From the NCBI RefSeq assembly GCF_038024875.1, contig NZ_CP136136.1:1116001-1180000 (forward strand): a DNA stretch of 64,000 nt. The letters are read 5' to 3'. The notes under the pieces are model-generated. The model saw only the letters and a program-made list of their open reading frames with translations, was not told the DNA's origin and searched no databases. Every line of letters starts with the position of its first letter. Within the stretch, counting starts at the first letter, position 1. Positions 42,182 through 50,398 of this stretch are shown here, piece by piece. The translations under genes and the position numbers were made by a program. The stretch comes from Gordonia rubripertincta. Lineage in GTDB: Bacteria > Actinomycetota > Actinomycetes > Mycobacteriales > Mycobacteriaceae.

Positions 42182-43123
42182 TCAGAGGCGTCGACCGAGG
42201 TAGCTGCCGTAGACGTAGTCCTCGTCGAATCCGCCGTTGATCTCACTGACCTCGCCATTGAGTGCCTGGCTGATCTTGCGACTCAGCTCGCGGAATTCTG
42301 GTTGCGCCTCAGCGGATCTCGGCGCCAGCGCGGAAAGGGTGCACAACCAGCGGTGGACGACGCGCAGATCGTCGGTGGACAGCGGGCCACGTACCCAGTT
42401 GGCCTTCTCCCAGGTCTGACGCTCCCAGGCCTGCCACGGGTGGTCCCATCCGGTCGGGGGCGAGATCGCGAACAGGCCGCGTACGACGACGTCGTTGCGA
42501 TCGACCCCCGCCTCTGTGCGCCAGCGATCCACGAGCCGCGAATAGGCGACGTAGTCGGCGGCGGTCCAGACGCCGTCGCGCAGACCCTTCCACCCGGCAC
42601 GTCGCAACGACCGGCCCACCTTGGCCTCGAGCACCGGGCTCGGGTGTTTCGGGTCCCCGGCGCCCGCGAAGTACAGGAACCAGGTGAACCCGCCCGGTCC
42701 GAGCCGGTCGATGGTGTTGCCGCCCTTGTCCGGTCGCAGCATCGCGTACGCCGCACCCGGGTCGTCGCGACTCGCGAGGGCGGCCTCCTGCAGCAGCTTT
42801 CCGAGGCGCTTGCGGTCGGCGGCCACGGCGGCGATCCGCTTCTTGCCGTCGGAGTTCTGCCGGCCCAGGCAGAACGCGACGACATTCCACAGCAGGGCGA
42901 TCGCATCCTCCGGGGACTCTCCGGCGACCGCACCGAGGCCGAACAGGTCCTGTCGGCCGATTCGACTGCCGTGCAACGTGTTCGGCATCTCGAACTCGGC
43001 CAGGGTGTCGGTCCACCACTGCTGGTCGACCAGCACGGAATCGGCCAGGAGTTCGGCCGTTCGGTCGCCGGCGGCAAGCCAGTCGGTGAGGTCGTCGGGT
43101 ACTGCGAGTTGCAACGGATTCAT
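42182..43123 (-). CDS. Hypothetical protein, possibly OGG-fold (8-oxoguanine glycosylase-like)
   Basis: A 313-residue cytoplasmic protein. The middle part, GPGGFTWFLYFAGAG and on to PVLEAKVGRSLRRAGW (about residues 143-179), followed by a DYVAYSRLVDRWRTEAGVDRNDVVVRGLFAI helix pair, resembles the uncharacterised OGG-fold proteins often annotated near DNA-modification genes. The N-terminal 90 residues are helical with DQQWWTDTLAEFEMPN. No lysine of a glycosylase helix-hairpin-helix site could be identified, so catalysis is doubtful. It lies alone except for the small helical gene downstream. The family call is tentative. Confidence 0.65.
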   Translation of the reverse strand: MNPLQLAVPDDLTDWLAAGDRTAELLADSVLVDQQWWTDTLAEFEMPNTLHGSRIGRQDLFGLGAVAGESPEDAIALLWNVVAFCLGRQNSDGKKRIAAVAADRKRLGKLLQEAALASRDDPGAAYAMLRPDKGGNTIDRLGPGGFTWFLYFAGAGDPKHPSPVLEAKVGRSLRRAGWKGLRDGVWTAADYVAYSRLVDRWRTEAGVDRNDVVVRGLFAISPPTGWDHPWQAWERQTWEKANWVRGPLSTDDLRVVHRWLCTLSALAPRSAEAQPEFRELSRKISQALNGEVSEINGGFDEDYVYGSYLGRRL

Positions 43124-43197
43124 GCTGGATTGGACGCAGCGGCGCGGCGTTCGGTTCCCTAGGGTTCGTCTCCGCCCGCGGCGCGATGGCTATCCCG

Positions 43198-44859
43198 TCA
43201 CCGAGTACCGACTGAAATCGGCTCGGCCACTTCGGCTTCGGCCCGCCGTCGCCTTCGCCCCGACGGCAGGTGCAACCGGATGTGGTCCGGCGCACCGTCG
43301 AGCACTCCACCGGCCGGATCGTCGTACCAGCGACCGTCGTTCCCGCGTCGGACGAGATCGTCCTTCGGATGCCAGATCTGCCAGACCACAACCGCACACA
43401 GCACGATGACGAGCAGACCGCGGAGCACCACCGCGGCGGTGAACCACTGGTCGGGGAGCCAGCGCCGCTCCTGGTCGAGGAACAGGCTCATCCGAGGAAT
43501 CCAGATCAGCGCGTCGACCGTCATCCACGTCAGGAGCAACCGGGTGTGCGGGATCGCGAGGACCGCCAGCGGCACCAGCCACAGCGAGTACTGCGGGCTC
43601 CACACCTTGTTGACGAGCAGGAAGCCGGCGACGGCGAGGAACGCCAGTTGCGCGACCCGCGGACGGAACGGCGCACACAGACCGATGAGGGCGACCCCCA
43701 CCAGGACGACGACGGTCAACCCGACCGACAGCGCGTTCAGAATGTTGATGTTCCATGTGAAACCAAGCGTGTCGGCGAGGATGCGGTAGATGGTGTCGGC
43801 GTCGGCCGAGCGATCGCCGTTGAACCGGAAGAACTCCCACCACCCGGTGGGATACGGGATGAGGATCGGCAGGTTGACGAGCAGCCAGGCAGCGACCGCG
43901 GCCCCGGCCGTGGCCCCGAACTCGCGGACGCGACCGGACCGCAGACACAACGCTCCCAGAACCACCAGGAGCAATGCCGGGTAGAGCTTCGCGGCGGCAC
44001 CGACCCCGATGGCCACGCCGGCGATCCACGGCCGGTCCCGTGACCAGGCGAGCAGTGCGACCGCGACGGCGGCCGTCGCGATGGTGTCGAAGTTCGTGAA
44101 GGCGTGCACGAACACCAGCGGCGAGAGCGCGGCCAGCCAGACCGTCCACATCCGGGTGCGTGCGGTCAGAGCCGTCGCCCAGATCGTGACCAGCCAGAAC
44201 AGGGCCAGACCGAGCGCGACGATGGTGGAGAACAGCACGACGTCGAGCGCACCGGGGACACCCCAGTTCTCCTCGGCCCACACCCACCCGCGGGTCAGTT
44301 GCGCGGCGCCGTACATGAACATCCCGGTGAGGACCGGGTACTCCATGTACCGCTTGATGGTCTGGCCCCCGGCGTCCTCCTGGAACCAGAAATCGCGGTA
44401 CGGCAGGGCCCCGATGTTGAGTCGTTCGGCCCCGTACAGGCTGATGACGTCGCTGTAGCAGAGGTTGGTGAACTGCCGCTGGTCGTCCCAGTCGAGTCTC
44501 ATCTCGGCGCCCGGGCGGCCCGCCGAACCGTCGTCCGCCGGAGCCTGCTGCAGGCAGCTCGCTTTACCGAACCAGCCGAGGGCCAGTCCGCACAACGCGA
44601 GCGCGAACAGCACGCGCAGCGGTGTCAGGTGGCGGCTGCGTCCGATGACGGCGTGCGCGCCCGCCGGGCCGCCGACGAGCGAACTCGCCTCGCGCACCAG
44701 GTTGTCCGAGCGCGTCGGGAGTACTCGTTCGGCGTCGACGCGTTCATCGCACGCCAACGGGGCAGGGCTGTCCCAGGCAGGGTCGGCTGCGTCAGCAGAG
44801 TCAGCCGGGGGATCCTGGTCAGCCGACGGGCGGTTCAGGGATTCCTCCGCCGTCCTCAC
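43198..44859 (-). CDS. GT87-family membrane glycosyltransferase, second copy (next to PBP)
   Basis: A polytopic membrane protein of about 550 residues, the counterpart of the mycobacterial membrane protein beside ponA1 (Rv0051). A charged cytoplasmic N-terminus is followed by the first span VLFALALCGLALGWFG. Next come CYSDVISLYGAERLN, EYPVLTGMFMYGAAQL, AAKLYPALLLVVLGAL and VNKVWSPQYSLWLVPLAVLAIP, the same motif set as the other GT87 enzyme here. The frame is open to 44961. However, its first part lies in the Gly/Pro repeat of the PBP gene, so a GTG near 44859, overlapping the PBP end by about 40 bases, is the likelier start. It is probably co-transcribed with ponA. Confidence 0.85.
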   Translation of the reverse strand: MRTAEESLNRPSADQDPPADSADAADPAWDSPAPLACDERVDAERVLPTRSDNLVREASSLVGGPAGAHAVIGRSRHLTPLRVLFALALCGLALGWFGKASCLQQAPADDGSAGRPGAEMRLDWDDQRQFTNLCYSDVISLYGAERLNIGALPYRDFWFQEDAGGQTIKRYMEYPVLTGMFMYGAAQLTRGWVWAEENWGVPGALDVVLFSTIVALGLALFWLVTIWATALTARTRMWTVWLAALSPLVFVHAFTNFDTIATAAVAVALLAWSRDRPWIAGVAIGVGAAAKLYPALLLVVLGALCLRSGRVREFGATAGAAVAAWLLVNLPILIPYPTGWWEFFRFNGDRSADADTIYRILADTLGFTWNINILNALSVGLTVVVLVGVALIGLCAPFRPRVAQLAFLAVAGFLLVNKVWSPQYSLWLVPLAVLAIPHTRLLLTWMTVDALIWIPRMSLFLDQERRWLPDQWFTAAVVLRGLLVIVLCAVVVWQIWHPKDDLVRRGNDGRWYDDPAGGVLDGAPDHIRLHLPSGRRRRRAEAEVAEPISVGTR

Positions 44860-47182
44860 CACCGGGCTGGTTGCCCCCGCCCGGCGAGTTGTCGCCACCG
44901 GCGCCTCCGCCGTCGGGTGAGTTGCCCCCGCCCGGCGAGTTGCCGCCGCCGGTGCCGCCACCGCCGCGCGGGCCGCCTCCCGGGAGCGGGATGGTCACAC
45001 CCGGCGCGAGGGTCAGGTTGCCGTCGCCGCCCTGGTCGGGGATCTCGAAGGTCGGGACAGAGGGTCCGCGCGAGCGCGTCGGCGGGGCGTAGGTCGTCGC
45101 CGGCGCCTCGTACGGGATGCCGACCTGTCCGCCGATCGCCTCCTCGGGCTCGGGGAACTCCTTGATCTCCTTGCCCTCGAGGGCGGAGTTCATGGCCGCC
45201 TTCCAGATCTGCGAGGGCAGGCCGCTGCCGTAGATCGACGCGCCGCTGTAGTTGGTGAGCGCGGTGCCGTCGTTGGTGCCGACCCAGACCGCGGTGGACA
45301 GCTGCGGCGTGTACCCGACCATCCAGGCGTCCTTGTTCTTGCCGGTGTCGCCGAGCTGCACGGTTCCGGTCTTGGCAGCCGACGGACGCGCGCCCAGCGA
45401 CGGGTCGTAGAGCGAGTTGCCGTTGGAGTAGGCCGCGATCGGCTCGAGGGCCGCGGTCACGGTGTCTGCGACCTTGGCGGGGAAGACCCGCTTGCCCTCG
45501 TTCTTGCGCTCGAAGAGCACCTGGCCCTCGGAGTCGGTGACCTTCTGCACGAAGTACGGCTCGTGGTAGACGCCGGAGGCCGCGAGCGTCGCATACGCCG
45601 AGGCCATGTCGATCACGCGCGACTGGTACTGGCCGAGTACGACGCCGCCCTCAGGGGAGCCGTTCGCCTCTTGCAGGGTCTTCTCGATGTTGCCGAAGGA
45701 CTCGGCGACGCCGGCCCGGTGCGCCGCGTCGGCGACGTCCTCGGCGCCACGCTTGAGGTCCATCATGAGGCGGTAGTAGACGGTGTTCAGCGACATCTTC
45801 ATCGCGGTCGCGAGGTTGCACGAGCCGCAGCTCTCGCCGTCGGAGTTCTCGACCGTCAGTCCGCCGCTGGCCTCGAAGGGCGCCGAGCTGTAGGTCTTCG
45901 ACAGCGGGATGTCCTGCTCGAGGGCCGCGATGAGCGCGAAGACCTTGAACGACGAGCCGGTCTGGAGGCCGGCCTGCGCGAGATCCCAGCCGCCGGCATT
46001 GTCACCGCCGTAGTAGCCGCGCACCGCCCCGGACTGCGGGTCGATGGACACCACGGATGCCAGGAGGTCGTCCGGTTCCCCGTTCAGCTGGCCGTTCGGG
46101 CACTTGTAGATCTTGTTCTTGCGGCAGGCCGCCTGAACGACGCCGTTCTGCACCTGGGGGTCGATGGTGGTGCTGATCTTGAGGCCGCCGGTCTGCAACT
46201 GCTTCTCGGTGATGCCGACGCTGTTGAGCTCTTCGAGCACCCGACGCTTGATCAGACCGTTGGGGCCGGGTGTCTCGTCACTGCCGCTGACCCGCGCCTT
46301 GACGGTCTTGGGGAAGACCGCGTTGTCGGCCTGCTGCTGGGTGATGGCGCCGGTCGCGACCATGCCGCTCAGCACGTAGCGCCACCGGGCCTCGGTCGCC
46401 TCGAGGTTGTTCTCGGGGTCGTAATACGACGGTGCGCGGATGACGCCGGCGAGCAGCGCGGCCTCTTCGAAGGTCAGTGGGTTCTTCTTGGCACGCGCCG
46501 GATCGGTGATCGACTTGTTGAAGTACTTCTGCGTGGCCACGGCGACGCCGTAGGCACCGCGCCCGAAGTAGATGGTGTTGAGGTAGGCCTCGAGGATCTT
46601 CTCCTTGGACCAGCCGTGTCGCTCGTTCATCTTGGCGGCGATCGCGAGTTCCTTGAACTTGCGGTCGAAGCTGCGTTCGTCGCCGACGATCGCGTTCTTG
46701 ACGTACTGCTGGGTGATCGTCGAACCACCGCCGGCGGAGGTGTTACCGGTGATCTGACCGATCACCGCGCGGGACAGACCGCGGGGCGAGAAGCCGTTGT
46801 TGGTCCAGAACTCGCGGTCCTCGGCGGCGACGATCGCCTGGATCATCGTGTCGGGGATCTCGTCGAACGGCACCACCTGGCGGTTGCCGTCGGGCTGGGT
46901 GATGTCGGCGAGGGTGCGGCCGGAGGTGTCGACGATTGTTGCCTTCTGGCTGACCTCGGGTTCGGGGATCTCCGCGGTGAAGTAGGTGAAGGCGAACGCG
47001 ATGGTCAACACCAGGACGATGGCCGGGACGATCGCACCCACGGCGCCGAGCGCCCATGCGAACCGTTTCTGCCGCACCTGAGCGGCCTGCCTGTTGGCTC
47101 GTCCGTTGTTACCGCCACCGTTGCGACCGGGACGGGATCCGGTACCGCGCGGTGTGGGCGAAGAACCGTACGCCTCGCTCAT
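44819..47182 (-). CDS. ponA: Bifunctional penicillin-binding protein (transglycosylase/transpeptidase), PonA1-type
   Basis: A class A PBP of 787 residues that polymerises and crosslinks peptidoglycan outside the membrane. A basic cytoplasmic tail and one span (about residues 46-70) come first. The GT51 domain follows with AAEDREFW (motif 1, catalytic Glu near 120), GGSTITQQYVKN (motif 2) and KEKILEAYLNTIYFGRGAYG. The transpeptidase domain has SSFK (catalytic Ser, TGSSFKVFALI), a conserved SLN in KMSLNTVYYR as the SxN motif, and AAKTGT. A long Pro/Gly/Asn tail ends the protein. The gene order with the GT87 gene and the DUF5318 gene is that of mycobacterial ponA1. Confidence 0.95.
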   Translation of the reverse strand: MSEAYGSSPTPRGTGSRPGRNGGGNNGRANRQAAQVRQKRFAWALGAVGAIVPAIVLVLTIAFAFTYFTAEIPEPEVSQKATIVDTSGRTLADITQPDGNRQVVPFDEIPDTMIQAIVAAEDREFWTNNGFSPRGLSRAVIGQITGNTSAGGGSTITQQYVKNAIVGDERSFDRKFKELAIAAKMNERHGWSKEKILEAYLNTIYFGRGAYGVAVATQKYFNKSITDPARAKKNPLTFEEAALLAGVIRAPSYYDPENNLEATEARWRYVLSGMVATGAITQQQADNAVFPKTVKARVSGSDETPGPNGLIKRRVLEELNSVGITEKQLQTGGLKISTTIDPQVQNGVVQAACRKNKIYKCPNGQLNGEPDDLLASVVSIDPQSGAVRGYYGGDNAGGWDLAQAGLQTGSSFKVFALIAALEQDIPLSKTYSSAPFEASGGLTVENSDGESCGSCNLATAMKMSLNTVYYRLMMDLKRGAEDVADAAHRAGVAESFGNIEKTLQEANGSPEGGVVLGQYQSRVIDMASAYATLAASGVYHEPYFVQKVTDSEGQVLFERKNEGKRVFPAKVADTVTAALEPIAAYSNGNSLYDPSLGARPSAAKTGTVQLGDTGKNKDAWMVGYTPQLSTAVWVGTNDGTALTNYSGASIYGSGLPSQIWKAAMNSALEGKEIKEFPEPEEAIGGQVGIPYEAPATTYAPPTRSRGPSVPTFEIPDQGGDGNLTLAPGVTIPLPGGGPRGGGGTGGGNSPGGGNSPDGGGAGGDNSPGGGNQPGGEDGGGIPEPPVG

Positions 47183-47310
47183 CGTCCACCTTTCCTACCG
47201 GGCCGTGCGGCGCGTCACACGCCGCTGGCCTCGGTCTCATTCTCTAGCCTCGTGCCACTCCACTTTGACAGCACGCATGAGGCCCCGGCAAAAACCCGCA
47301 GGCCAGCGCG

Positions 47311-47703
47311 CTACTTGGCCACACGTCGGGTGCGACGCGTGGTCCGCGGCGGCAGCCCGGCAACGTATGACTGCACCAGATGGTTCCAGCTGCACGTCCG
47401 GCACACTTCGACGACGTGCACCGAGAACTCCTCGGCGGTGGTCGCCAGCCGGGTGATCTCCTCAGTGCTCCGCGCTGAGCCGCTGACTTGGCCAAGCCGT
47501 TCGCCGAACACCCAGGAAACCAGGGTGACCTGCTCTTTTCGGCAGATCGGGCACATCGTTTCACTAGGCCGACCGTGAAATTTCGCCGCGCGCAGAAGGT
47601 ACGGACTCGCATCGCATACGTCGGCCACGGCAGTCCGGCCCGCGTGGACCGAGGACAGCCGAGCGCGCCGCTGCAGGGCGTAGTCGACGATCTGGCGTTG
47701 CAC
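47311..47703 (-). CDS. DUF5318 zinc-ribbon-like protein
   Basis: A 130-residue cytoplasmic protein conserved next to ponA1 in mycobacteria and relatives (Rv0049-like). Two cysteine pairs, CPIC near residue 51 and CRTC near 101, could hold one zinc. The N-terminus MQRQIVDYALQRRARL and a very basic tail TTRRTRRVAK suggest nucleic-acid or protein contact. It is 128 bases upstream of ponA on the same strand and may share its transcript. The function is unknown. Confidence 0.82.
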   Translation of the reverse strand: MQRQIVDYALQRRARLSSVHAGRTAVADVCDASPYLLRAAKFHGRPSETMCPICRKEQVTLVSWVFGERLGQVSGSARSTEEITRLATTAEEFSVHVVEVCRTCSWNHLVQSYVAGLPPRTTRRTRRVAK

Positions 47704-47835
47704 GGGTTCAAGCGTACGTGGTCACACCTTTGCCGTCGGCGCGACGGGTCCGCCGCTCACGGGACCGGGTGGCCGCCGAAACCAGCCAGGGACCCGGTGT
47801 ACCTTCGTCGGTCGACCTGGTCGTGGACACGGTTA

Positions 47836-47848
47836 TATCGGTGCGATA
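47836..47848. promoter_or_regulatory. Candidate PadR operator
   Basis: TATCG-GTG-CGATA is a perfect inverted repeat with 5-base arms, 78 bases upstream of the PadR-type gene start, in an AT-richer stretch that should contain its promoter. Autoregulation is common for PadR proteins; binding is inferred. Confidence 0.45.
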
Positions 47849-47926
47849 CATTTGCTAACACATCGGAGCGAGGTGTTGTGCTGTCAGCACCTTCCGACAC
47901 ATCGACGGACCGGAGGGGGTGACGAA

Positions 47927-48640
47927 GTGCTCGAGCTCGCGATCCTGGGGTTACTTCTCGAAGCCCCCATGCACGGTTACGAGCTGCGCAAGCGGCTGAC
48001 CGGGCTCCTCGGGGCTTTCCGTGCCTTCTCCTACGGTTCGCTGTATCCGACCCTGCGTCGGATGCAGGCCGACGGTCTCATCGACGAAGCCGACGCGCCC
48101 TCGGGCATGAAGGTTCGTCGTGGGCGTCGGGTGTACCAGCTCACCGATGCCGGTCGCGCTCGGTTCGCCGAGCTCGTGGCCGACACCGGGCCGCAGAACT
48201 ACACCGACGACGGTTTCGGTGTGCATCTGGCGTTCTTCAGCCGGACTCCCGCAGTTGCGCGCATGCGCATCCTCGAGGGCCGTCGCCGGCAGGTCGAGGA
48301 GCGCCGCGAAGGGTTGCGGGAGATCGTCGGACGGTCCAACCGGGCGGTCGATCGCTACACCCGCCAGCTGCATCAACTCAGCCTCGAGTCCAGCGAACGG
48401 GAGGTCCGCTGGCTCAACGAGCTGATCGCCGCCGAGAGCTCCCAACAGCGAGACGGGACTCCAAGTCCGTTCGATTCCGACACGTTCGATCCCGACGACA
48501 CCGCTCGGGACGACGCCGGAACCGAACAGTCACCTGTCGATCCGGGGCCGGACGCCGGCATCGGACGATCCGATGACGAATTGCCAGAACCGGACTCGAC
48601 GCAGAGCCGGGACGAACAGCTCGGGCACCCGAGCAAGTGA
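47927..48640 (+). CDS. PadR-family transcriptional regulator
   Basis: A 237-residue regulator. The winged helix at the N-terminus (LELAILGLLLEAPMHGYELRKRL and YGSLYPTLRRMQADGLIDE, about residues 2-58) carries the PadR signature. A dimerising helical region (RILEGRRRQVEERREGLREIV, about 115-140) and a long acidic disordered tail of about 65 residues (rich in Asp, Ser, Pro) follow. GTG 47927 is chosen because GGAGGGGG lies eight bases upstream. It directly precedes ino1 (57 bases), as in mycobacteria, so it may control inositol synthesis; the effector is unknown. Confidence 0.88.
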   Translation: MLELAILGLLLEAPMHGYELRKRLTGLLGAFRAFSYGSLYPTLRRMQADGLIDEADAPSGMKVRRGRRVYQLTDAGRARFAELVADTGPQNYTDDGFGVHLAFFSRTPAVARMRILEGRRRQVEERREGLREIVGRSNRAVDRYTRQLHQLSLESSEREVRWLNELIAAESSQQRDGTPSPFDSDTFDPDDTARDDAGTEQSPVDPGPDAGIGRSDDELPEPDSTQSRDEQLGHPSK

Positions 48641-48697
48641 AAACACCGGTGGCGCAGCGAAGGTCTGCGACGCCGCAACAAGAAGGAGAGCCCGACC

Positions 48698-49789
48698 ATG
48701 GGTGAGCCCAATAAGGTGCGCGTTGCCATTGTGGGCGTAGGAAACTGCGCTTCATCCTTGGTGCAAGGCGTGCAGTACTACAAGGACGCCGACGAGAACG
48801 CCAGCGTTCCCGGCCTGATGCATGTGAAGTTCGGTCCGTACCACGTCCGCGACGTCGAGTTCGTCGCCGCGTTCGACGTGGACGCGAAGAAGGTCGGCTT
48901 CGACCTGTCCGACGCGATCTTCGCGAGCGAGAACAACACCATCAAGATCGCCGACGTGCCGCCGACCGGTGTCACCGTCCAGCGCGGCCACACCCTCGAC
49001 GGTCTCGGCAAGTACTACCTCGAGACCATCACCGAGGCCGACGGCTCGGGTGTCGACGTCGTTCAGGCCCTCAAGGACGCCGAGGTCGACGTCCTCGTCA
49101 GCTACCTGCCGGTGGGCTCGGAGCAGGCCGACAAGTTCTACGCACAGTGCGCCATCGACGCCAACGTCGCCTTCGTCAACGCACTCCCGGTCTTCATCGC
49201 CTCTGACCCCGAGTGGGCCCAGAAGTTCACCGACGCCGGTGTCCCGATCGTCGGCGACGACATCAAGAGCCAGGTCGGCGCCACCATCACCCACCGCGTG
49301 ATGGCGAAGCTGTTCGAGGATCGCGGCGTCACCCTCGACCGCACCTACCAGCTCAACGTCGGCGGCAACATGGACTTCAAGAACATGCTCGAGCGTGAGC
49401 GCCTGGAGTCCAAGAAGGTCTCGAAGACCCAGGCCGTGACCTCCAACCTGACCGGCTCGCTCGCCGGCAAGGTCGAGGACAAGAACGTCCACATCGGCCC
49501 GTCCGACCACGTCGCATGGCTCGACGACCGCAAGTGGGCCTACGTCCGCCTCGAGGGTCGTGCCTTCGGTGACGTGCCCCTGAACCTGGAGTACAAGCTC
49601 GAGGTCTGGGACTCCCCCAACTCGGCCGGCATCATCATCGACGCCGTGCGCGCCGCCAAGATCGCCAAGGACCGCGGCATCGGCGGCCCGATCCTCCCGG
49701 CATCGGCCTACCTGATGAAGTCCCCGCCGAAGCAGCTCGCCGACGACGTCGCGCGTCAGCAGCTCGAGGCGTTCATCGTCGAGGCCTGA
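48698..49789 (+). CDS. ino1: myo-Inositol-3-phosphate synthase
   Basis: NAD-dependent enzyme that converts glucose 6-phosphate to myo-inositol 3-phosphate. This is the first step to phosphatidylinositol, PIMs, lipoglycans and mycothiol. In 363 residues it has the Rossmann start VRVAIVGVGNCASSLVQG and SYLPVGSEQADKFYA near 130. NALPVFIASDP, GDDIKSQVGATITHR and LNVGGNMDFKN near 225 form the active-site core of actinobacterial-type Ino1. AGAAGGAGAG precedes ATG 48698. It is followed by a strong terminator. It probably shares a transcript with the PadR gene. Confidence 0.96.
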   Translation: MGEPNKVRVAIVGVGNCASSLVQGVQYYKDADENASVPGLMHVKFGPYHVRDVEFVAAFDVDAKKVGFDLSDAIFASENNTIKIADVPPTGVTVQRGHTLDGLGKYYLETITEADGSGVDVVQALKDAEVDVLVSYLPVGSEQADKFYAQCAIDANVAFVNALPVFIASDPEWAQKFTDAGVPIVGDDIKSQVGATITHRVMAKLFEDRGVTLDRTYQLNVGGNMDFKNMLERERLESKKVSKTQAVTSNLTGSLAGKVEDKNVHIGPSDHVAWLDDRKWAYVRLEGRAFGDVPLNLEYKLEVWDSPNSAGIIIDAVRAAKIAKDRGIGGPILPASAYLMKSPPKQLADDVARQQLEAFIVEA

Positions 49790-49810
49790 TCCTCTTCGGA
49801 ACGATCCACG

Positions 49811-49860
49811 ACGTCCCCGTCGGATTCGTGAGGTACATCCTCACGATCCGGCGGGGGCGT
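49811..49860 (+). terminator. Long-stem terminator downstream of ino1
   Basis: 49811-49825 pairs with 49846-49860 (two G-U pairs) and, after one bulged T, CGTGAGG (49827-49833) pairs with CCTCACG (49839-49845) around a TACAT loop, about 22 base pairs in all. Confidence 0.8.
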
Positions 49861-49969
49861 CGTCGTTTCCGACGACAAATTCGTGAATCGCCGGTGACCT
49901 GGTCACGCTTGCCCGAAAATGAGTCCTCGAACCGCCGGCTGCCGGACGAGCGACGAGGAGACGACCGGG

Positions 49970-50395
49970 ATGGCTTCGAAATTGTTCAGGGCATGTGTCG
50001 CAGTGGCTGTCACGGGCGTCGTCGTGATGCTCGGGCTGTCCGGGGTCGGAACCGCGACCGCCGCACCGCCCCCCACGCCGGCCACGACCGTCGTGGGCGG
50101 CTGCGACGGCGCGAAACTGGTTCAACCACGCACTCTCTCGTCGATCTTCTGTGCCGACGTGGGAGTAATCGTCTCCGACATCATCTGGCTCGCGTGGACC
50201 GACGCCTTCGCCGTCGGTTTCGGCAACGAGAGCCGCAAGCTGTGCGAGCCGAACTGTGCGGCCGGGAAGGTCGCGAAGTACCCGGTGGGGATCTGGCTGT
50301 TCGCACCCAAGAAGGGTGCGTTCACCCAGATCTCGCTGTACTCCTCGATCACGGGCCCGCCCGAGACCTACCAGCTCACGGGGTACGTACGCTGA
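49970..50395 (+). CDS. Small secreted protein of unknown function
   Basis: A 141-residue exported protein. ATG 49970 (GAGGAG nine bases upstream) opens a signal peptide LFRACVAVAVTGVVVMLGLSGVGTATAAPP with cleavage likely after ATAA near residue 33. The mature part holds four cysteines (GGCDGA, IFCADV, KLCEPNC), a hydrophobic stretch DVGVIVSDIIWLAWTDAF that may be amphipathic or membrane-seeking, and an ending ITGPPETYQLTGYVR. No family is recognised. It converges with the aconitase gene with three bases between stops. Confidence 0.7.
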   Translation: MASKLFRACVAVAVTGVVVMLGLSGVGTATAAPPPTPATTVVGGCDGAKLVQPRTLSSIFCADVGVIVSDIIWLAWTDAFAVGFGNESRKLCEPNCAAGKVAKYPVGIWLFAPKKGAFTQISLYSSITGPPETYQLTGYVR

Positions 50396-50398
50396 TGT

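Noticed and set aside
45563..47578. 671-codon plus-strand frame opposite the PBP gene
   Set aside because: Shadow of ponA, whose GT51 and transpeptidase motifs are complete; no ribosome binding site or motif on the plus strand.
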